The position numbers and the translations under genes were made by a program. From the NCBI RefSeq assembly GCF_016859285.1, contig NC_053416.1:6770501-6834500 (forward strand): 64,000 nt of DNA, read 5' to 3'. This document shows, one piece after another, positions 1 to 13,322 of this stretch. The notes beneath the pieces were generated by a model. That model worked only from the letters and a program-made list of their open reading frames with translations, was not told the DNA's origin and made no database searches. The DNA is from Xiphias gladius. Lineage: Eukaryota > Chordata > Actinopteri > Istiophoriformes > Xiphiidae. How positions within the stretch are numbered: the first letter of the stretch is position 1; each line of letters begins with the position of its first letter.

Positions 1-420
1 GGGGACTTGAAGTGTAGGTTGGAGAAAACAAGCAATCTGCAGACGTCCTCTTGGGTTTTAGGAAACTGGGACAAGCAATTTTCACTATTTTCAGACAATT
101 TATACAACAAACAGTTAATCGGGAAACAATATATAATCATTAGTAGCATCATTAGTGTAAAAACAGGTAAAAGCGTGTAGTTTTGTTTCAAGCAGAACTG
201 TAGAACAAACCTTGCAGGACAGGACAGGAGCCAATTGGTCTCAGCCCTTAAATTATTCAAAAGAGCTCTGGCGGTATATTTACTCAGAAGTCACCAGCAG
301 ATGGTTCTTACTCACAGAGGCGAGGAACACTTTGACCCAATGACACTGACTCATTGTGTGACTATAAAAGGGTATTTGTCCTGCCCATTAATGGATTATA
401 TATCCAATACTATGCTGGAT

Positions 421-460
421 GCGGGGGAGGGGAGGGGAGGGGAGGGAGGGGGAGGGGGCA
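421..460 (+). repeat. Polypurine G-tract with G-quadruplex potential
   Basis: Six or more runs of three to five G separated by single A residues, on the plus strand (GGGGGAGGGGAGGGGAGGGG and onward). The opposite strand is C-rich. Confidence 0.9.
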
Positions 461-529
461 GCCATATGAGGAATTAATTGCAAGGTGTGATTGAAATGTA
501 ATTTATTTGTTAAATCTCAGAACAAACAA

Positions 530-600
530 AGGCATCCCGGTAGACTAATGGTTAAGACACTTATGTCCCCGGCTTGACGGTGGCCAGGGGACCTTGTATT
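530..600 (+). repeat. Possible tRNA-derived SINE fragment
   Basis: The string CCCGGTAGACTAATGGTTAA resembles the A-box region of fish tRNA-derived SINEs. A B box is not convincing. Weak. Confidence 0.3.
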
Positions 601-2310
601 CTAGTAAAATTGAGAAACAAAGTCAGATTTCATTACACAACAGGGTACAGTTCAAATAAAATAGGCTACTGATATCTTTGGTCTGTTCCTTTTAAAATTC
701 AGTCCTTTGATTCCTTAGCGGGAAGTCAAAAAAAAATTTTTTTTTTAATTAAATGAATATAGTTCACATACAACTTCACATCACATGAAAACATGGTGGG
801 TTGTACACAGAATCATAGGTACAGTAGAATTACTGTGGGACATAAATGCCATGTATTCTGTTCAGATCGATATAATCAGAAAGCAGGAAGGAACAGGCTG
901 TACTGTTTTTTTCTCTCAGCATCAGTTGCCAGGCTGCATCTCCACTTTGCCTCTTTGATCGTTACAGAAAAGACAGTACACTGCTGTGTTTGCATTCCTT
1001 AATCTTATCAGAACATTACAAAGTAAATTTATACAGCAAGGTCCAAGACATGGCCTTTAAACTGTAGACAAGGTTCAATCACAGTTATTTAAAAAAAACC
1101 AAAACGTGTACATTTGGAAATAAAAGAAAAAGTATATATCTAACAATGTGTAAATTGCACAAAAAAAAAAAAAAACAACCCACGAGTTCCTGAAAATTAG
1201 TTTCACTGATTAAAAGCGCATTTAGCTGCTAAATGCTCCAGTATATTCACCAGCTAGTCGCTAACTTTGCCCACCTCTGCGGGTACCGTACAGTGGAAAA
1301 CCAAAACAGTGAGCTGCACAAGGCCAAAACATTGTGTAGAGCTGAAGGAAACAACAGAGTCAGGTATAAATTTATGTGTGGCTTTGTACTCGTTATTCAT
1401 AAGTGAAAGAACAACAGAGTAACAGAGTATCAGAGTTTAGGAGCTTTTTACTACAGCTGAGTAGATGGTAATATAATATTGAGGCCTAAAACTTAAATCA
1501 TACTGGAACCATGAAATGTACTTGAGCCAAGGACTCAAATAAAAGCACACATTAAAGAGTCTATAAAACAAGGTCTAAATTGAAAATGCCTGAGGCCAAA
1601 TACAGCTGCATTTGCATATACTGTATTTGCATCGTTTTTAATGACAAATTTACAGTAAATTGAGTTAAGTTATTATGTTGAATGATTACATTTAATTTTT
1701 TGAAACTGACACCATGTTTTCTCATTGGACTTGTTGGATTTGTTCTTAGATTTTTTTATATACTTTCAAAATACATTAAAAAAAAAAAAAATTGTGTGTC
1801 ACATAGCGACAATCAGTACTTTCTCTTCCCTAGTTTACGCTGCTAGGGAAGTCAGTGATGACTTTGCGGCATGAATTTCTGCAATTTAAAAGTTTCAATC
1901 CTGCGCAGAACTCCACGAGATATATTCATATAGAAAATAAAGTATATTGTTATAGTGTACCTTCAACCTATCTGGCTGTTGCTTGCTCTGACAGATGTAG
2001 CTGCAGCGTCATCATAAGAGTCACTTTCTCCGCACAAATCAAAGAAAATGAGCATAGAACAAGATTCCAGAGAGGATCTGTCTGTCCGCCTGTCTTTGTC
2101 AGCTAGTGGCATGATGGTGTTATCAGAAAACATCCTGTATGGGTGTTTACGCAATGCTACATCACATTTTCCGTACTGCATTTGCTGTACTGCCTCACAA
2201 ATATGAACATTTGGTCCACTCTACTGTTTTTTTTTCTTCCAGTAGAAAAACCCTAGGGATCTGTTTGACTTCCTTTCATGAGTTACTTTACAGTCTCGTG
2301 CCTGTGCTGC

Positions 2311-2757
2311 TCAGGAGGACTCCTCTCTTTTCCACACTATCACCATATTCTTGTCACTGAGGGCCACCAGGTAGTGTAGCTCAGGGTCCATTGCTACGCT
2401 GTTGATGGAGGGGCCCTCTACTTGGCTGAGGCCCTTCCTCACCGGCGTCGGCCATTCCAACACCTGCCAAAACAAAGAAAGAAAAAAGGAGGGGGAAAAA
2501 AAAAAAATTTGAAAATTGTCTTTTACATAAAGTTCCCCTACAATATTTACTGAAAGCAGAGTTATAAACTAATGGGATATGTAGAGGAGATGGATACCTC
2601 AGTGGGCCTTATGGGTTTCCCAGTCTGGAAACTGTTGTTCTGGATGTTGTTGACGTGGTATGTCCATAGCCTGCCTTTGTCGTCACCACACACTATGTAG
2701 GCTTTGCCTAAAGAGAGGGGAACGAACGAGCGCACACACACGCGCACACACACACAC

Positions 2758-2830
<73 letters not shown>

Positions 2831-5800
2831 GTAGAACACCAGCCTGATTTCAGACAGGTTTTTTTTTTCTCTGCTACTCAAACACAGGGCTCAGGAAATA
2901 AGAGTATAATGGTTGAGCCTCAAACTGTGTAACTGGTTTGTGGCTGGACTGAAGCAGAACACACAGTAAAAAAAAAAAAAAAAAAAGCAAACAAACTGGA
3001 AATGCACATCGAAGAGCACTTATGTCCCCCTGCCGATGTTTGAAAGCAGTGATGTACTGGGGAGTAAACAGAGAACCACTCAGAATTTACAGAGAATGGT
3101 CAGCGTCCAATAACATGAGCTTTTACTGGCAGAGTTATAAACCTCTTTATCTGAGTCACATCACACTCAAAGTGCATTAAATGATGTAAAAGGGTGCTCA
3201 ACAACTGAACTACTCATATGCAACAAACTACTGTATCTGTCCAAAGTTTTTTCCGACCATTTGTGCAGCAACTACTCACGATACTTGACACCTTAATTTT
3301 CAACAAAGTGTCAATACATTCATCAAATACAAAAAAAAATTAAGTGTAAACATTCAAAGAAAAAGTGCAAATGGAAAAAAAAAAACCTGCTGTCAAATAA
3401 TATTATCTTGTCATTTGCCACCTTTGTGGCCCACTGCCGTCCACCCTAAACTATTTCCCATTAGAACTGCAGGTAATTCAGTCTGGCCAGCGCAATGAAA
3501 CTGCATTCCACTGCCTCTGGCACCCCGTTTCTACTCAAAGTGAAATTAACCTTCTAAACTCTGCCAGATCTGCTTGACAGTATTTTATGTCACAATGTTA
3601 TTTGTTCTTGAATTGTTTTTGCCTCTCACTTTTATGCTTTTTGTATGATTTTATAGTGCTTTCTTACTACTATCCGTCCGCTTTATATTAGGAGTGTCAT
3701 TGCGGATTTTGTGTTTTGTTGAGCAAAAGCCCTTTTCCCATTTTGACATACAGCAATGTTCAATTTTGTTCTATTGTACTAAATGCACTTATATTGTGAT
3801 GTTTATTTGATTTTAATTATGAGAAAGGTTACGCCGTACTGATTTTTTGTATCTTGGTAAACAAATAGCAATTGATGTCACTTAGGTACTGAAAAATTAT
3901 ATTTATAATCATATTCTGCGGTTTGATGCAAGATGGTTTCAGAATGAAAAACAAAAATGATAAATGGAGCTCTACCGATCAGATGACATGGACTTACCAG
4001 GACAGGTGTTGAGAGCCAGGTAGGGAATCTCAGTGTTGGCCCACTGCAGCTCAGCAAGAACCACGGCACACACCGCCCCGCTCTTCTTGTCAGGCCGCTG
4101 AGCCTTGGTCCTGCTCCAGCTCCACAAGTAAATGGAACCATGCATGTAGTTCTTGGAGGCTAGATACCCATAATGACCCACAAGTGCAACAGAGGAGAAA
4201 AGACAAGATAATGGAAGTAAAATTAGGGACATTAATTTAAAAAAAAAAAAAAAAAAAAAGAGAGATGGGGGCACAATGTAAGAATGGCTAAAAACAAATG
4301 AGGAGGAATATTTTATAGGTCCTGTAAATAAAACTACTGTAGGTAGCTGCAAGAGGCTCACTCACCCACTATGTCGTCAGTAAGGAAACTCAGGCCGTCA
4401 ATGGTGTGGTAGTCATGGTCTTTGTCTTCCTTCTGATATATGGGAAAACTTATCTCCATCTCCTTGGACCTACTGAGGAAAGAAAACACACACCATATGC
4501 TACTGGTTGGTCTATCTGTATAGTTTTATACATTTAACAGATTTTTTTTTAGAAGATTTTTTATTTTTTCTGCTTAAGACATGATAATTATTGCAGTGCT
4601 TCTAAGGAGGGCGAGACATGCAGGTGTGTGCCGTTCTCTTTACATTAAGGCAATGGCACTGAGTTCAACTGAATTGGAAATGTTAAAAAGGTCCAATATA
4701 TTAAGATTGGCGTCATGACATTTACATAAAAGTTACTTGGACGCTGATTCACATATTAGACCAATACGTGAAATTGCCATCATATTTACATAATGTCTGA
4801 CCCGATTAAAGTCAATATTCTGCCACCAGAACTTAGTTCAGGTGGGTGGTTTGGTTTCAAGCAGTGGTTGCACTGTACAGAACACCCAACTGAAACCAGC
4901 TGCTGGAGGCAGAACGGTCTATCTACACATAAATAAATATCTGACATCCCTCACCATTTCTCCTCTTTTAAAGGTTATCTCAGATAAATAAATCTGAGTT
5001 AATCTTTAAAAGAAAAAAAAAAAAAGGCCTGGATCAGTCCAAAGTCCCTTTGTAAGAATGCCTGCACTCTAAAAGGTCTTCAAAGCAAGCTGATATTCAT
5101 GGATACAAAAACACAAACATATGCACACACATAAACGCACTTTAAATGCCTTTACCTTTTTGTGGTGTTGTTGGTACCGAGTTGTGTGTTGAAGCAGTGC
5201 AGGCCGTCCTCGCAGGCAGTCAGTAGGTGAGCGCTGGGGGAAGTGGGAGGGAGGCAGATGTGCAGAGGGGTGGCACCGATTTCCAACAGCAGTAGCTGAC
5301 TGGAGGGATAAAACAGAGCAGAAATACTGTCAGTTTCACAGCCCGAAAGCTCTCACCTACCCTGCTGGACCCACTACATCATACAACGGAGACTCCAAAA
5401 ACATCCATTTTAATTCTGGAGGAGAACCCAAGGTTTTTTCAGATACTGAATATCTACCAGTAAGATGATAAAAACAAGTGTAGGATTTTTTCCAATCAAA
5501 AATGTGATTGTGCGGCCAAAAAATGTTACAACTTTGTTACAGAATTGGAAAAAAAAAAAAAATAATACTAACTTTCTGATCAAAATGTTATTTTAAAGAC
5601 AAATCTCTGGCTTGTGAAATACCCAAGCAGAAATACTCACACAACTTTGAAGTTGTACTGGCTGTCCACTCCACCGATGTCCCACATTACTATCTTGTTA
5701 TCGTATGATCCGGCTACAAGAGAAAAGGTGAGGGATGAATAAATGCTTGGGTCCTACGCTGCTAGGGAAGCATGAGGATGATTGCGAAAGGACTGTCAAG

Positions 5801-8800
5801 TATGCCAAGTCAGGTATGAACCAACTGTGACTGCTCAAAACTTTACAGGTACAAAGAGGAAGAAAAGAAAATATGACTAGCCTCAGCTAGTGTTTGCCCC
5901 CATTGTAGCAATGTCGCCTGTTACCCGTACAATGTACTAAGTACAATTAATACTGATAGACAAAATGCCCTAACCGATGACAACAAGACCTAAGTTGTCG
6001 TAAATTGAAATATCCTTTCATCCTTTCATCCGTCTGATGTTGGACCTCTGAAATGGGAGGCTGTCAAACAATCAGATCTCTTAATGTTGGCCCTTTATCT
6101 GTAGGAAGTAACCAAGACTCACTGAAGAGAAAGTTTCCCTGGTGGTGGTTGAAGCGGAGGACAGACAGCGACTTGCGGCTGGCTCTGAACTCCCCATAGG
6201 CCACGTTGTTCCTGGGGTGGATCAGCTTGACCAGGCCTCTCTTTCCACCGGCTGCCAGAATGCTGCAATGTTGAGCCGAGGCCCCGCCTCCCCTGGACAT
6301 CAACACTGTGGACCAGGCCAGGGAGAAGAACTCCTGTTGTGAGGAAAAACACGTGAAGACAACATCAGACAAAAACCTCAAGCCTTTTTTATGATACGAA
6401 TAGTCAATTTTATCCACACATCATCGGCATTTTCTGGCATTAGGCCACCACCACAGTTTTATTACGCCCACCACAGATTTATAAATACTGACGATAAGAA
6501 AATCTTTAACTTTAATTCATACGCTAGGTGTGCTTATGACCACAAAATTCATACTGGCTAATTAAGAACAGCTTAAGTACGTGAGCACAAAACTTTCACC
6601 AAAGGAAAAAAAAAAATTGGGAGGAGATTTCTTGTAATTATGACTCTGTATCTTGCAATTACGGGAAAACTCTCTCACAACTACAAACAAGAGAAAGCTC
6701 AGATTTTGATCACAAGGATGGATATAATTAACTACAATGATGTCAAACCAAAGACAAGTCTAATCCTTAGGACAAGCTATTGTAGAGTCAGAATAAATGG
6801 AGCAGACCTCCCCGGGAACTTTGTACTTCTTCATCACCATCCCCGTTTCACAGTCAATCACACAGAGAGAGTCTCCACCACAGGTTGCAACCAAACGGCT
6901 TCCTCCACTACCACCTGTGAGTACAGGAATAGAAGATGAGTTTATTTCTGTTTTCCTGTGAACATAGTTATAGGAAAGCCTTTGAAATATATTTACAAAT
7001 TCAAAGCCTTTCATTTTGATCATATAAGCCTCCTTTAAAAGGCTTTGTGGCTGCCCTGACAAATGTGAGGGAACAGTTTCTCTCAACATGGTCAACAATA
7101 CCAGTGGAATCTGGCAGCGGCTGGAAAGCACAGGCCCACAGCTGCGTAGAGAAATCCTCCGAGTTGTCCTGTTTACTGTGGCACTGGAGTACATGGAGAG
7201 GCTTCAGGCACAATGGCTGTGGGGTTGAAATGTGGACAAACAGGAAGGCGGAAAAAGGGAGATAGAGTAAATGGGAGGAAATGGACTTTAATGAGATGAC
7301 ATTCTGACATTACCGACAACTGGGCTGAACAGATATAAAGCTGAACAATGAAAAGAAAGGCACTTGCAGTGAATATCAGTATTCAGTTCGAAGCTACACT
7401 AGCGACTCTGTGAGGCTGCGCTTAGGAACAGCAGTGCTTTGAGCTAAATGCTAATGTAAGCATGTTAACACGCTGAACTCTATAGCGGCAGTTATAATGT
7501 TTCCCACGTTCACCATCATAGTTAAGTGTATTAGCACGCTAAAATTTGATTAGCATTAAACACAAAGCACAGCTGACGGGGACATGTACCTGTACAAGTA
7601 TGTCCGCGCCAAATTTTAATCGCAATGCATTTAATAGTTTTGGAGCTTTCACTCAAAACCACAAATGTGAACCTCGTGATGGCACTCAGTCAGAGGATCA
7701 CCAAAGTCATTGAGATTCATTCTGCGGGAGCTGTGAATGACTGTACAAACTTTCATAGCAATCCATCCAATAGTTTTTGAGATATTTTAGTTTGGCACAA
7801 AACAGTGGACCAATATGCTAAAAATCCAATACTATAATTATATACTTCAGACCCTTCTTCGAAAACATTTGGATTTTTCCTCGAATATTCAGGGCAAATT
7901 TCGTGAAAGTCTGGCCAATAATCATTGAGATATCTTGGGTTACTCTGGGCCAAAGGGGACAGGTATGTACTGAGAAACTAACCTTTAAACATCAACATCA
8001 CTATCCAAAAAAAAAAAAAAAAAAAAAACAATTAGCAGACAAAACAACTGCAGACTTTGGACTAGACTGAACTCCAAACAGACAATGTGTAACCTCAGTC
8101 TTTTCGCAAACTATTATTTCAGTTATTAAATAAGTTCTTGGAGCTCCAAAAACAGAACCTTTGCTTTTGTGGTCCTACAAACTGTAATTGCATTGGGAAT
8201 AAAACAGTATTTAAAAGCTGTATTGACATTACCTGTGTCTTGCTGCAGCTCTTCACTGTAGGCAGCATGTCAGTATCTCTCTGCAGCTTTTTGGCTTTTT
8301 TGTTGATACCTTCCTTCTGTTTAATCTGAGCTCCATCCTCTTTGGTTTGTGGCATTTTAGAAGCTCTCCTGGGTGTCTCTGCCCTCGTCTGTTCTTTGGT
8401 GGGGGTTGAGGGAGGCTGACTTGTCTTGCGGGGGCTCATCCTGACGGTGTTGGTCAGGGGTAGAGTCTTAGGTTTGAGGCGGAGGCTAGATTTGCGAGGA
8501 CTGTCTTCAACTGATGAGACTGGGAGATCTGCGCAGAACTTTTTGCGAGGCGTCAAGGTTATTTTGGTGTCCATTTCAGTTTTTTTCCTCTTGGTAGGAG
8601 TCGAGATTTCCTGAAAAAGGCAAAATGCACGGTATGACCTTTAAACCAACTCCAGGACTAATCATTTACAGATTCAATATCCTATATTTTCTATACTATT
8701 CCTTGAATTTATTAAGCACCACTGCTGTGGGTATGGATATTCTCACAATTGCCACACAACTAACAGTGGTGGTGGATCGAGAACAGTTTTGAATATTCTC

Positions 8801-11518
8801 AGTATTGCCCAGTGACCAAATCCCCTGATTAGATCCATGCTGAGCTAAAAGCAGTAATCCACCAGTATGGAGGAAGCCACCATTGGAGTCTAAAGACACT
8901 GTACAGTTTGAGATTCACAATGACCATCCCATCAAGTTTGGTACAGACATCATGTTAAAGTAGGTCATCTTTCGAATTCTTACACAGTTCTCTTTTGTAT
9001 AAGTAGACTCATTGCTCTCTGGTTCTTTCTTTGGTTCTATCAGGGAGCGCAGGTACTCCTTAGCCAAAATCGCCACCTAAAACCAAAGGAGACAAGGAGA
9101 CGAAGAGACGGTGACTAAAAATGACAGAAGGCAACACAAAAGAAAATGACAATATCGTTAACATCCTGAACTTACCTTCCATTTGGTGAAGTCAGAGACT
9201 GAACTGGGTCCAAATTTAACCTGCTGACAGGCAGTGTTGACAAAGACTGTCTCCAAGGTGGACAGTTTCTCTGCTGTGATGGGATCCGGGAGATGGAAGC
9301 TCTTCTCCCAAACTGCAATCATCTAAAAATAACCAAAGACAGTTTGTGCACTGACAGTAGGAAAAGCCTGCACAGTAAAATGGTGCTGTACTACCACATT
9401 TGCAGTAGAAATATTTCAGTACTGAAATACTGTAACCAAACTCTCAGTGTGGCATCATTCTTAGCCTATAACAAGACTCAGTATAGAGTATAATACTGGA
9501 TTACTGACACAACTGTCAAAATAAGCCATCTGTTTCATACCCTGGTCCTCAGGTTCTCACTGTAGACGTAGCGCAAGTGGTTGGCAGTAGTACTGACATC
9601 TTTACCATTGTAAATCCTCAGGTTGGGCAACAACACCATCAGCTTGTTATTATCACTCACCTGAAGAAAAAAACGCAACATTTACTATCAAGCCTAAGAC
9701 CCAGTGAGGTGTCATTTTAATTTTGAAAGGACTACTGAAAACTAAATACTAAAAGGCATGGTTACATTTCATTTCCATCCTGTGAAATTGCCCCGAAAAA
9801 AGAAAAAGAAGAAAAAAAAAAAGACATAATGTCGCAAATATAAATAAAAATAAGAGGAATCAGTGCAATCGCAAATTGCAAACAGTGTTTGAGACGCATC
9901 CATTTGTAGTCTAGTAGTAAGATAGTAAATATAGTAATGAAACAGGTCAGAGGTCACAGTGCAGTAATTCTGACCTGCACGTTTTGTCTCAATCACAGAA
10001 TTGACAGTTTAAGAGTTGCATTATGAAAGTGTAGCACCCAGTGTTTTGGAGCTTAATCCATACCAGGGAGTAAAAAGGATCAATTTTGACCAGTCTTTTC
10101 TTAAATCTCTGTTTTTTTCCCCCCTCAGATCCAATTTATTGAAGCACAGTATCAAAAATTGCTCAAACTCTCTCTAAAAAGCTTTTTACATGAGTCTAAA
10201 AAGTGACATCTGTGCTAATAATACAGTTTTCATGTGATACTGGGTTACACTAAAACAGGCGTGAATGCAGGAAGGTTCTTTGTGGTTATCAAACGCATTA
10301 AATAAAACAAAAGGCGCCTGGATTGCCTTATGCCCTGCCATGATCTCCATAACAAAAGCACACGTAGAAATGTCATCCGTCTGTTATCTATACCCACTAA
10401 TCCCGTGCAGGATATTGGGGGCTAAAGCTTGTTCCAGTTCACTTTTAGTGAAAGGCAGGGAACACCCTGGACAGTCTTTCTATCTATCCGTTGACAATTC
10501 ACACAGACGACCATTCACACTCACATTTATACCTCCAAGCAATTTAGAGTGTCCAGTACACATAATTTACATTTCTTTGGACAGATACAGCGAGAACATG
10601 CAAACCCCAGATGTAAAGGCCCAAGCCGGCTGGTGGAATAAAACACAGAAATTTCTTGCTGTGAGGCGACATTGATAACCACTTTTTAAGCTGCAAGAGA
10701 GATGACAAGACAAGTGTGAACATGACATTTCTGCCCCAGAATTACTCTTAGCCATGTCCTCACAGTGATATAAAGGTTGTCCTCCATCTTAAGTTCTTCC
10801 AGACTGCTCAGAGACTCAAGAGTTGTAACATCCTCCATCTGGTTGTCGCTGAGGTCCAGGTAGCGAAGCGAAGGCAGCCTCAGGTTCCTGGGCATCTCCT
10901 GCAGTCGGTTCCCGGACAGATCCCACCGCTCGAGGGACTGAAGACAGGACAGCAGCCGGACTGGCAAGTCCTGAAGCTTCAGCCCCAGCTTAGATAAACT
11001 GAGGAGCACAGAGCTTCAAGTTAGAGTTTCCACGTAGTATGAAATCAAATCCAATATAGTGTTATTTAATGATTATCTTGTGTCCTAGGTGGCAACTTTT
11101 GTTTTGATCTCGCATTATTTACTTCAAAACGGTAGTTAACACTGGGGTTCTGCAATCACATACACAAACAATGTCATACAAAAATGAATCAGTATTTTAT
11201 ACGCATTCATGTTTTTCATCCTTTCTTAAAAAGACACCGTCATTTCAGAACTTCCCTTTCAAACTATTTCCTAAGTTGTACTTTTAATCAGTCCTAAACT
11301 CAATCTTGCTGCCTACGCTGCCCATAGGCAATACTGACATAAAAAAAAATGCAACTTTAACTACAAGGGGTCACAAGCTGACACCTACAGAGCAAACACT
11401 AACATAAAGAGACAAAAAACAAAAAACAAAACGCTTACTTCAGTGTCTTGATTTGCTCCAGTTTGTTTGTTTTTGGAGAGCCTTTCTCCAGTAGAAGTTT
11501 CTCAGTTATTTTCTCCAT
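2311..11518 (-). CDS. lrwd1: LRWD1/ORCA: leucine-rich repeat and WD repeat protein, 15 coding exons
   Basis: In mammals LRWD1 (ORCA) binds the origin recognition complex and repressive histone marks, stabilising ORC on chromatin; that role is family knowledge. Coding exons, read on the minus strand: 11518-11439, 10998-10764, 9660-9541, 9322-9176, 9076-8984, 8610-8233, 7216-7102, 6914-6808, 6333-6123, 5713-5641, 5299-5156, 4472-4366, 4159-3998, 2707-2598, 2463-2311. All phases join, giving about 744 residues. Leucine-rich repeats occupy roughly residues 20-130 (for example LERWDLSGNRLQEMP and LRYLDLSDNQMEDV). A basic linker follows at about 226-351. WD repeats fill the C-terminal half, with motifs SRLVATCGGDSLCVIDCETG, GSYDNKIVMWDIGG and LTACEDGLHCFNT. 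The start is the first ATG after an acceptor at 11526-11527 (peptide MEKITEKLLLEKGSPKTNK). The protein is longer than the human form (about 647 residues, from memory), mostly in the linker. Exon 14 follows a long TG tract. Identification is firm. Confidence 0.95.
2731..2828. repeat. (CA)n microsatellite upstream of lrwd1 exon 14
   Basis: About 98 bp of CA repeat. Read on the sense (minus) strand, a TG repeat ends about 23 bp before the acceptor of exon 2707-2598, separated from it by a pyrimidine-rich CCCCTCTCTTTAG. Confidence 0.95.
7383..7950. repeat. GCTAACATGCTAAC-family dispersed repeat in an lrwd1 intron
   Basis: Begins near CGACTCTGTGAGGCTGCGCT and includes GCTTTGAGCTAAATGCTAAT, GCATGTTAACACGCTGAACT and the tail AGCAATCCATCCAATAGTTT, then TTGAGATATTTT. 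It lies in the intron between exons 8610-8233 and 7216-7102. Related copies occur at 56430, 58375 and 62300. Confidence 0.7.
10363..10680. repeat. Ubiquitous teleost dispersed repeat in an lrwd1 intron
   Basis: Phrases ACCATTCACACTCACATTTA, CAATTTAGAGTGTCCA, GAGAACATGCAAACCCCAGA and CTTGCTGTGAGGCGACATTG are diagnostic of a very common fish repeat, and occur in their usual order. I do not have a secure class name for it. It lies in the intron between exons 10998-10764 and 9660-9541. Confidence 0.7.
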
Positions 11519-11525
11519 TGATTAT

Positions 11526-13238
11526 CTGTAGGGAGGAACACAAAAAAAGGAAACAACTGTAGAGCAAGGATGGAGTAATACAGAGTTAAAGGAAGATTCA
11601 AGTCTGGGTGTGAAAAGAGATTTAACAGACAGCATCACACCCAGCAGTGTGATGGGCGTGATGCTGTCTGAGGACACTCCCGTACGTGAACAAGCACATT
11701 GGTGAGGCAATACACACTCCTTTGGATGGTTTCACACACTCCCACTGATCAACAGTTGGTGGCGGTAATGCCCCGGGAAATGGCAGCAAAGGAAGAGGAA
11801 CGCTACTTTGCAAACATGGATGTAAGCAGTGCAGATTTTAAAAGAGATATTTAAAACAAATTGGCTTTACCGCCATTTTATAAGGATTGAAATGTGTTCA
11901 TCGAAATTGTTAAGCCCAAAAAATACGCGCAATGCATGTAAACTTCACAGGGTACCCTCAAGTGACAAAGGGCAGTGGTTCCTAACTTTTTTCTTTGTAC
12001 CCCCACAGCCCTATGAGATGAGTTCAAAAACCTCTTCATCAACACCAGCCCAATATGTTCTAAATTTGCTCATTTTAATCAATTTTATTCCAGATGTTAA
12101 TTGAAATTATTAATCATTCAACAGTGGATTACAATATTTATTGTACAATATTTACATATTTATTGATTTTATATTTTTTCATACAATACACAGAGAACCT
12201 TGAACTGTCTGTGTTTAGGCTTGGTCTCTTTTCTCTCCCTCGGTTTCAGTTAAATTTGCATCTGTACTCCTACCACACGCAGAGGCCTTTGACCTCTCAG
12301 CTCATCTGCTGGCTCGTTTTAACATATTCAGCTGCAGCACATGATGTTGGGGCATTCGAGTCCTGTTACTGGGAGGCAGGGCCTGGCGAGATCGGCCTAT
12401 TGTTAGTGGTGGGTTTTTTAGGTTACTGTTACAACAAACACCCTTAAGATCAGCCAAACAAATATTTGTAAACCCGTTGGTGTGTTTATGATCCACCCAA
12501 ATCGCAAGCATGCAGATGAAATCGGAACGTCTGCTCCCCTCCACTACTTTTCCACATACCCGCTGGGGCACAAGCCTCCCTTACTGGAGAATCAGCTATA
12601 GGTATTAACAAATCAACCTTGTAATATGCAGCCATTGTTCATCTTTTCAACTCTCCTAGTTCTGAATACATGTGATTGTTACAGTAACGTGTGACCGATT
12701 TCCTCTGTGTGGTCCACTGCATGGGACCCTCCTCTGTTTAGTCTTTTTCCTTGTTAATTGTTTACTTAGCAAACAAAATCTCCTTGTAATTTTATCTTGC
12801 CGAATCTGTTCAATGAATAAAATCTCCTCTGCAATAAAAACACACCTTCGCTGAGTGTATACAAACCACAACACTCACAAGTTTCAGTCACAATTTTAGC
12901 TTCTGTAACTCGAACAGCAGCTTATCCGACATGTTGTCTTAGCTTCATAAACTCGGTTTTTTTAGGCTACACCAGGATATATTTGTTGAAGGAAATGATA
13001 GTACTTCAATGCGAAATGTTTTTGGTTTTTTTTCTAAGAAACAACGGAGCGTAGCTAGCCAAGCTGGAAGCAACGCCTGCCTTTCCTTTGTGTCTCTAGG
13101 CTATTAAGTTAACATTATTGACAATAAACCAATTATTTTTGACTTTCATTGAACTACCCAATCGTTTATCTTACATAGGCAAACACCAGGTTTATGATTT
13201 TTGTTTTTCTTCTAATATTTCTGGATAATTTTACTTAC
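11526..13238 (-). other. lrwd1 intron 1
   Basis: A 1.7-kb intron within the 5' UTR. It includes a stretch from about 11971 (CAGTGGTTCCTAACTTTTTT, then TTTGTACCCCCACAG) that resembles the end of a common fish hAT-like element. The following sequence to about 12200 is AT-rich. No gene is supported. Confidence 0.5.
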
Positions 13239-13310
13239 CGAGACTTCAGCGACTTCAGTGAACTTTCTGCCTCCCGTAGAAACCGAGCTTTCCCGGGGAA
13301 ACGCTACGTA
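13239..13310 (-). other. lrwd1: lrwd1 non-coding first exon (5' UTR), 5' edge approximate
   Basis: On the minus strand a consensus donor, GTAAGT, begins at 13238, immediately after a GC-richer stretch. The coding exon begins 1.7 kb downstream at an AG acceptor (11527-11526), seven bases before the lrwd1 ATG. This implies a spliced 5' UTR. The left edge is set by the donor. The right edge (transcription start) is inferred from the nearby ETS motif and is not visible directly. Confidence 0.6.
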
Positions 13311-13322
13311 CTTCCGGTGGGC
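13306..13322. promoter_or_regulatory. ETS/GABP-type promoter motif upstream of lrwd1
   Basis: The sequence ACTTCCGG at 13310-13317 (CCGGAAGT on the minus strand) is the consensus ETS/GABPA site, common in CpG-rich and bidirectional promoters of housekeeping genes. It sits at the upstream edge of the inferred lrwd1 first exon. A TATA box is not evident. The function is inferred from the motif and its position. Confidence 0.5.

Larger units (their letters stand above)
1..2310. other. Region downstream of lrwd1: probable 3' UTR then intergenic
   Basis: No coding sequence is supported. The lrwd1 stop is at 2313-2311, so sequence just to the left is its 3' UTR. A minus-strand AATAAA (plus TTTATT) near 505 is one possible end, but the UTR length is unknown. 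The region holds a G-rich purine tract (421-460), a SINE-like stretch near 530-600, and A/T homopolymers (about 1160-1175 and 1778-1791). Confidence 0.5.

Noticed and set aside
3878-4361. Minus-strand open frames of 87 and 129 codons around lrwd1 exon 13
   Set aside because: The second includes the real exon in the correct frame but also flanking intron; the first is a shadow frame. Only 4159-3998 is kept.
1832-5775. Shared short string ACGCTGCTAGGGAAG at about 1838 and 5757
   Set aside because: A match of about 15 bp with no extension on either side; too short to call a repeat family.
10265-10675. 136-codon plus-strand open frame in an lrwd1 intron
   Set aside because: It is a chance frame through a known type of dispersed teleost repeat, with no recognisable domain.
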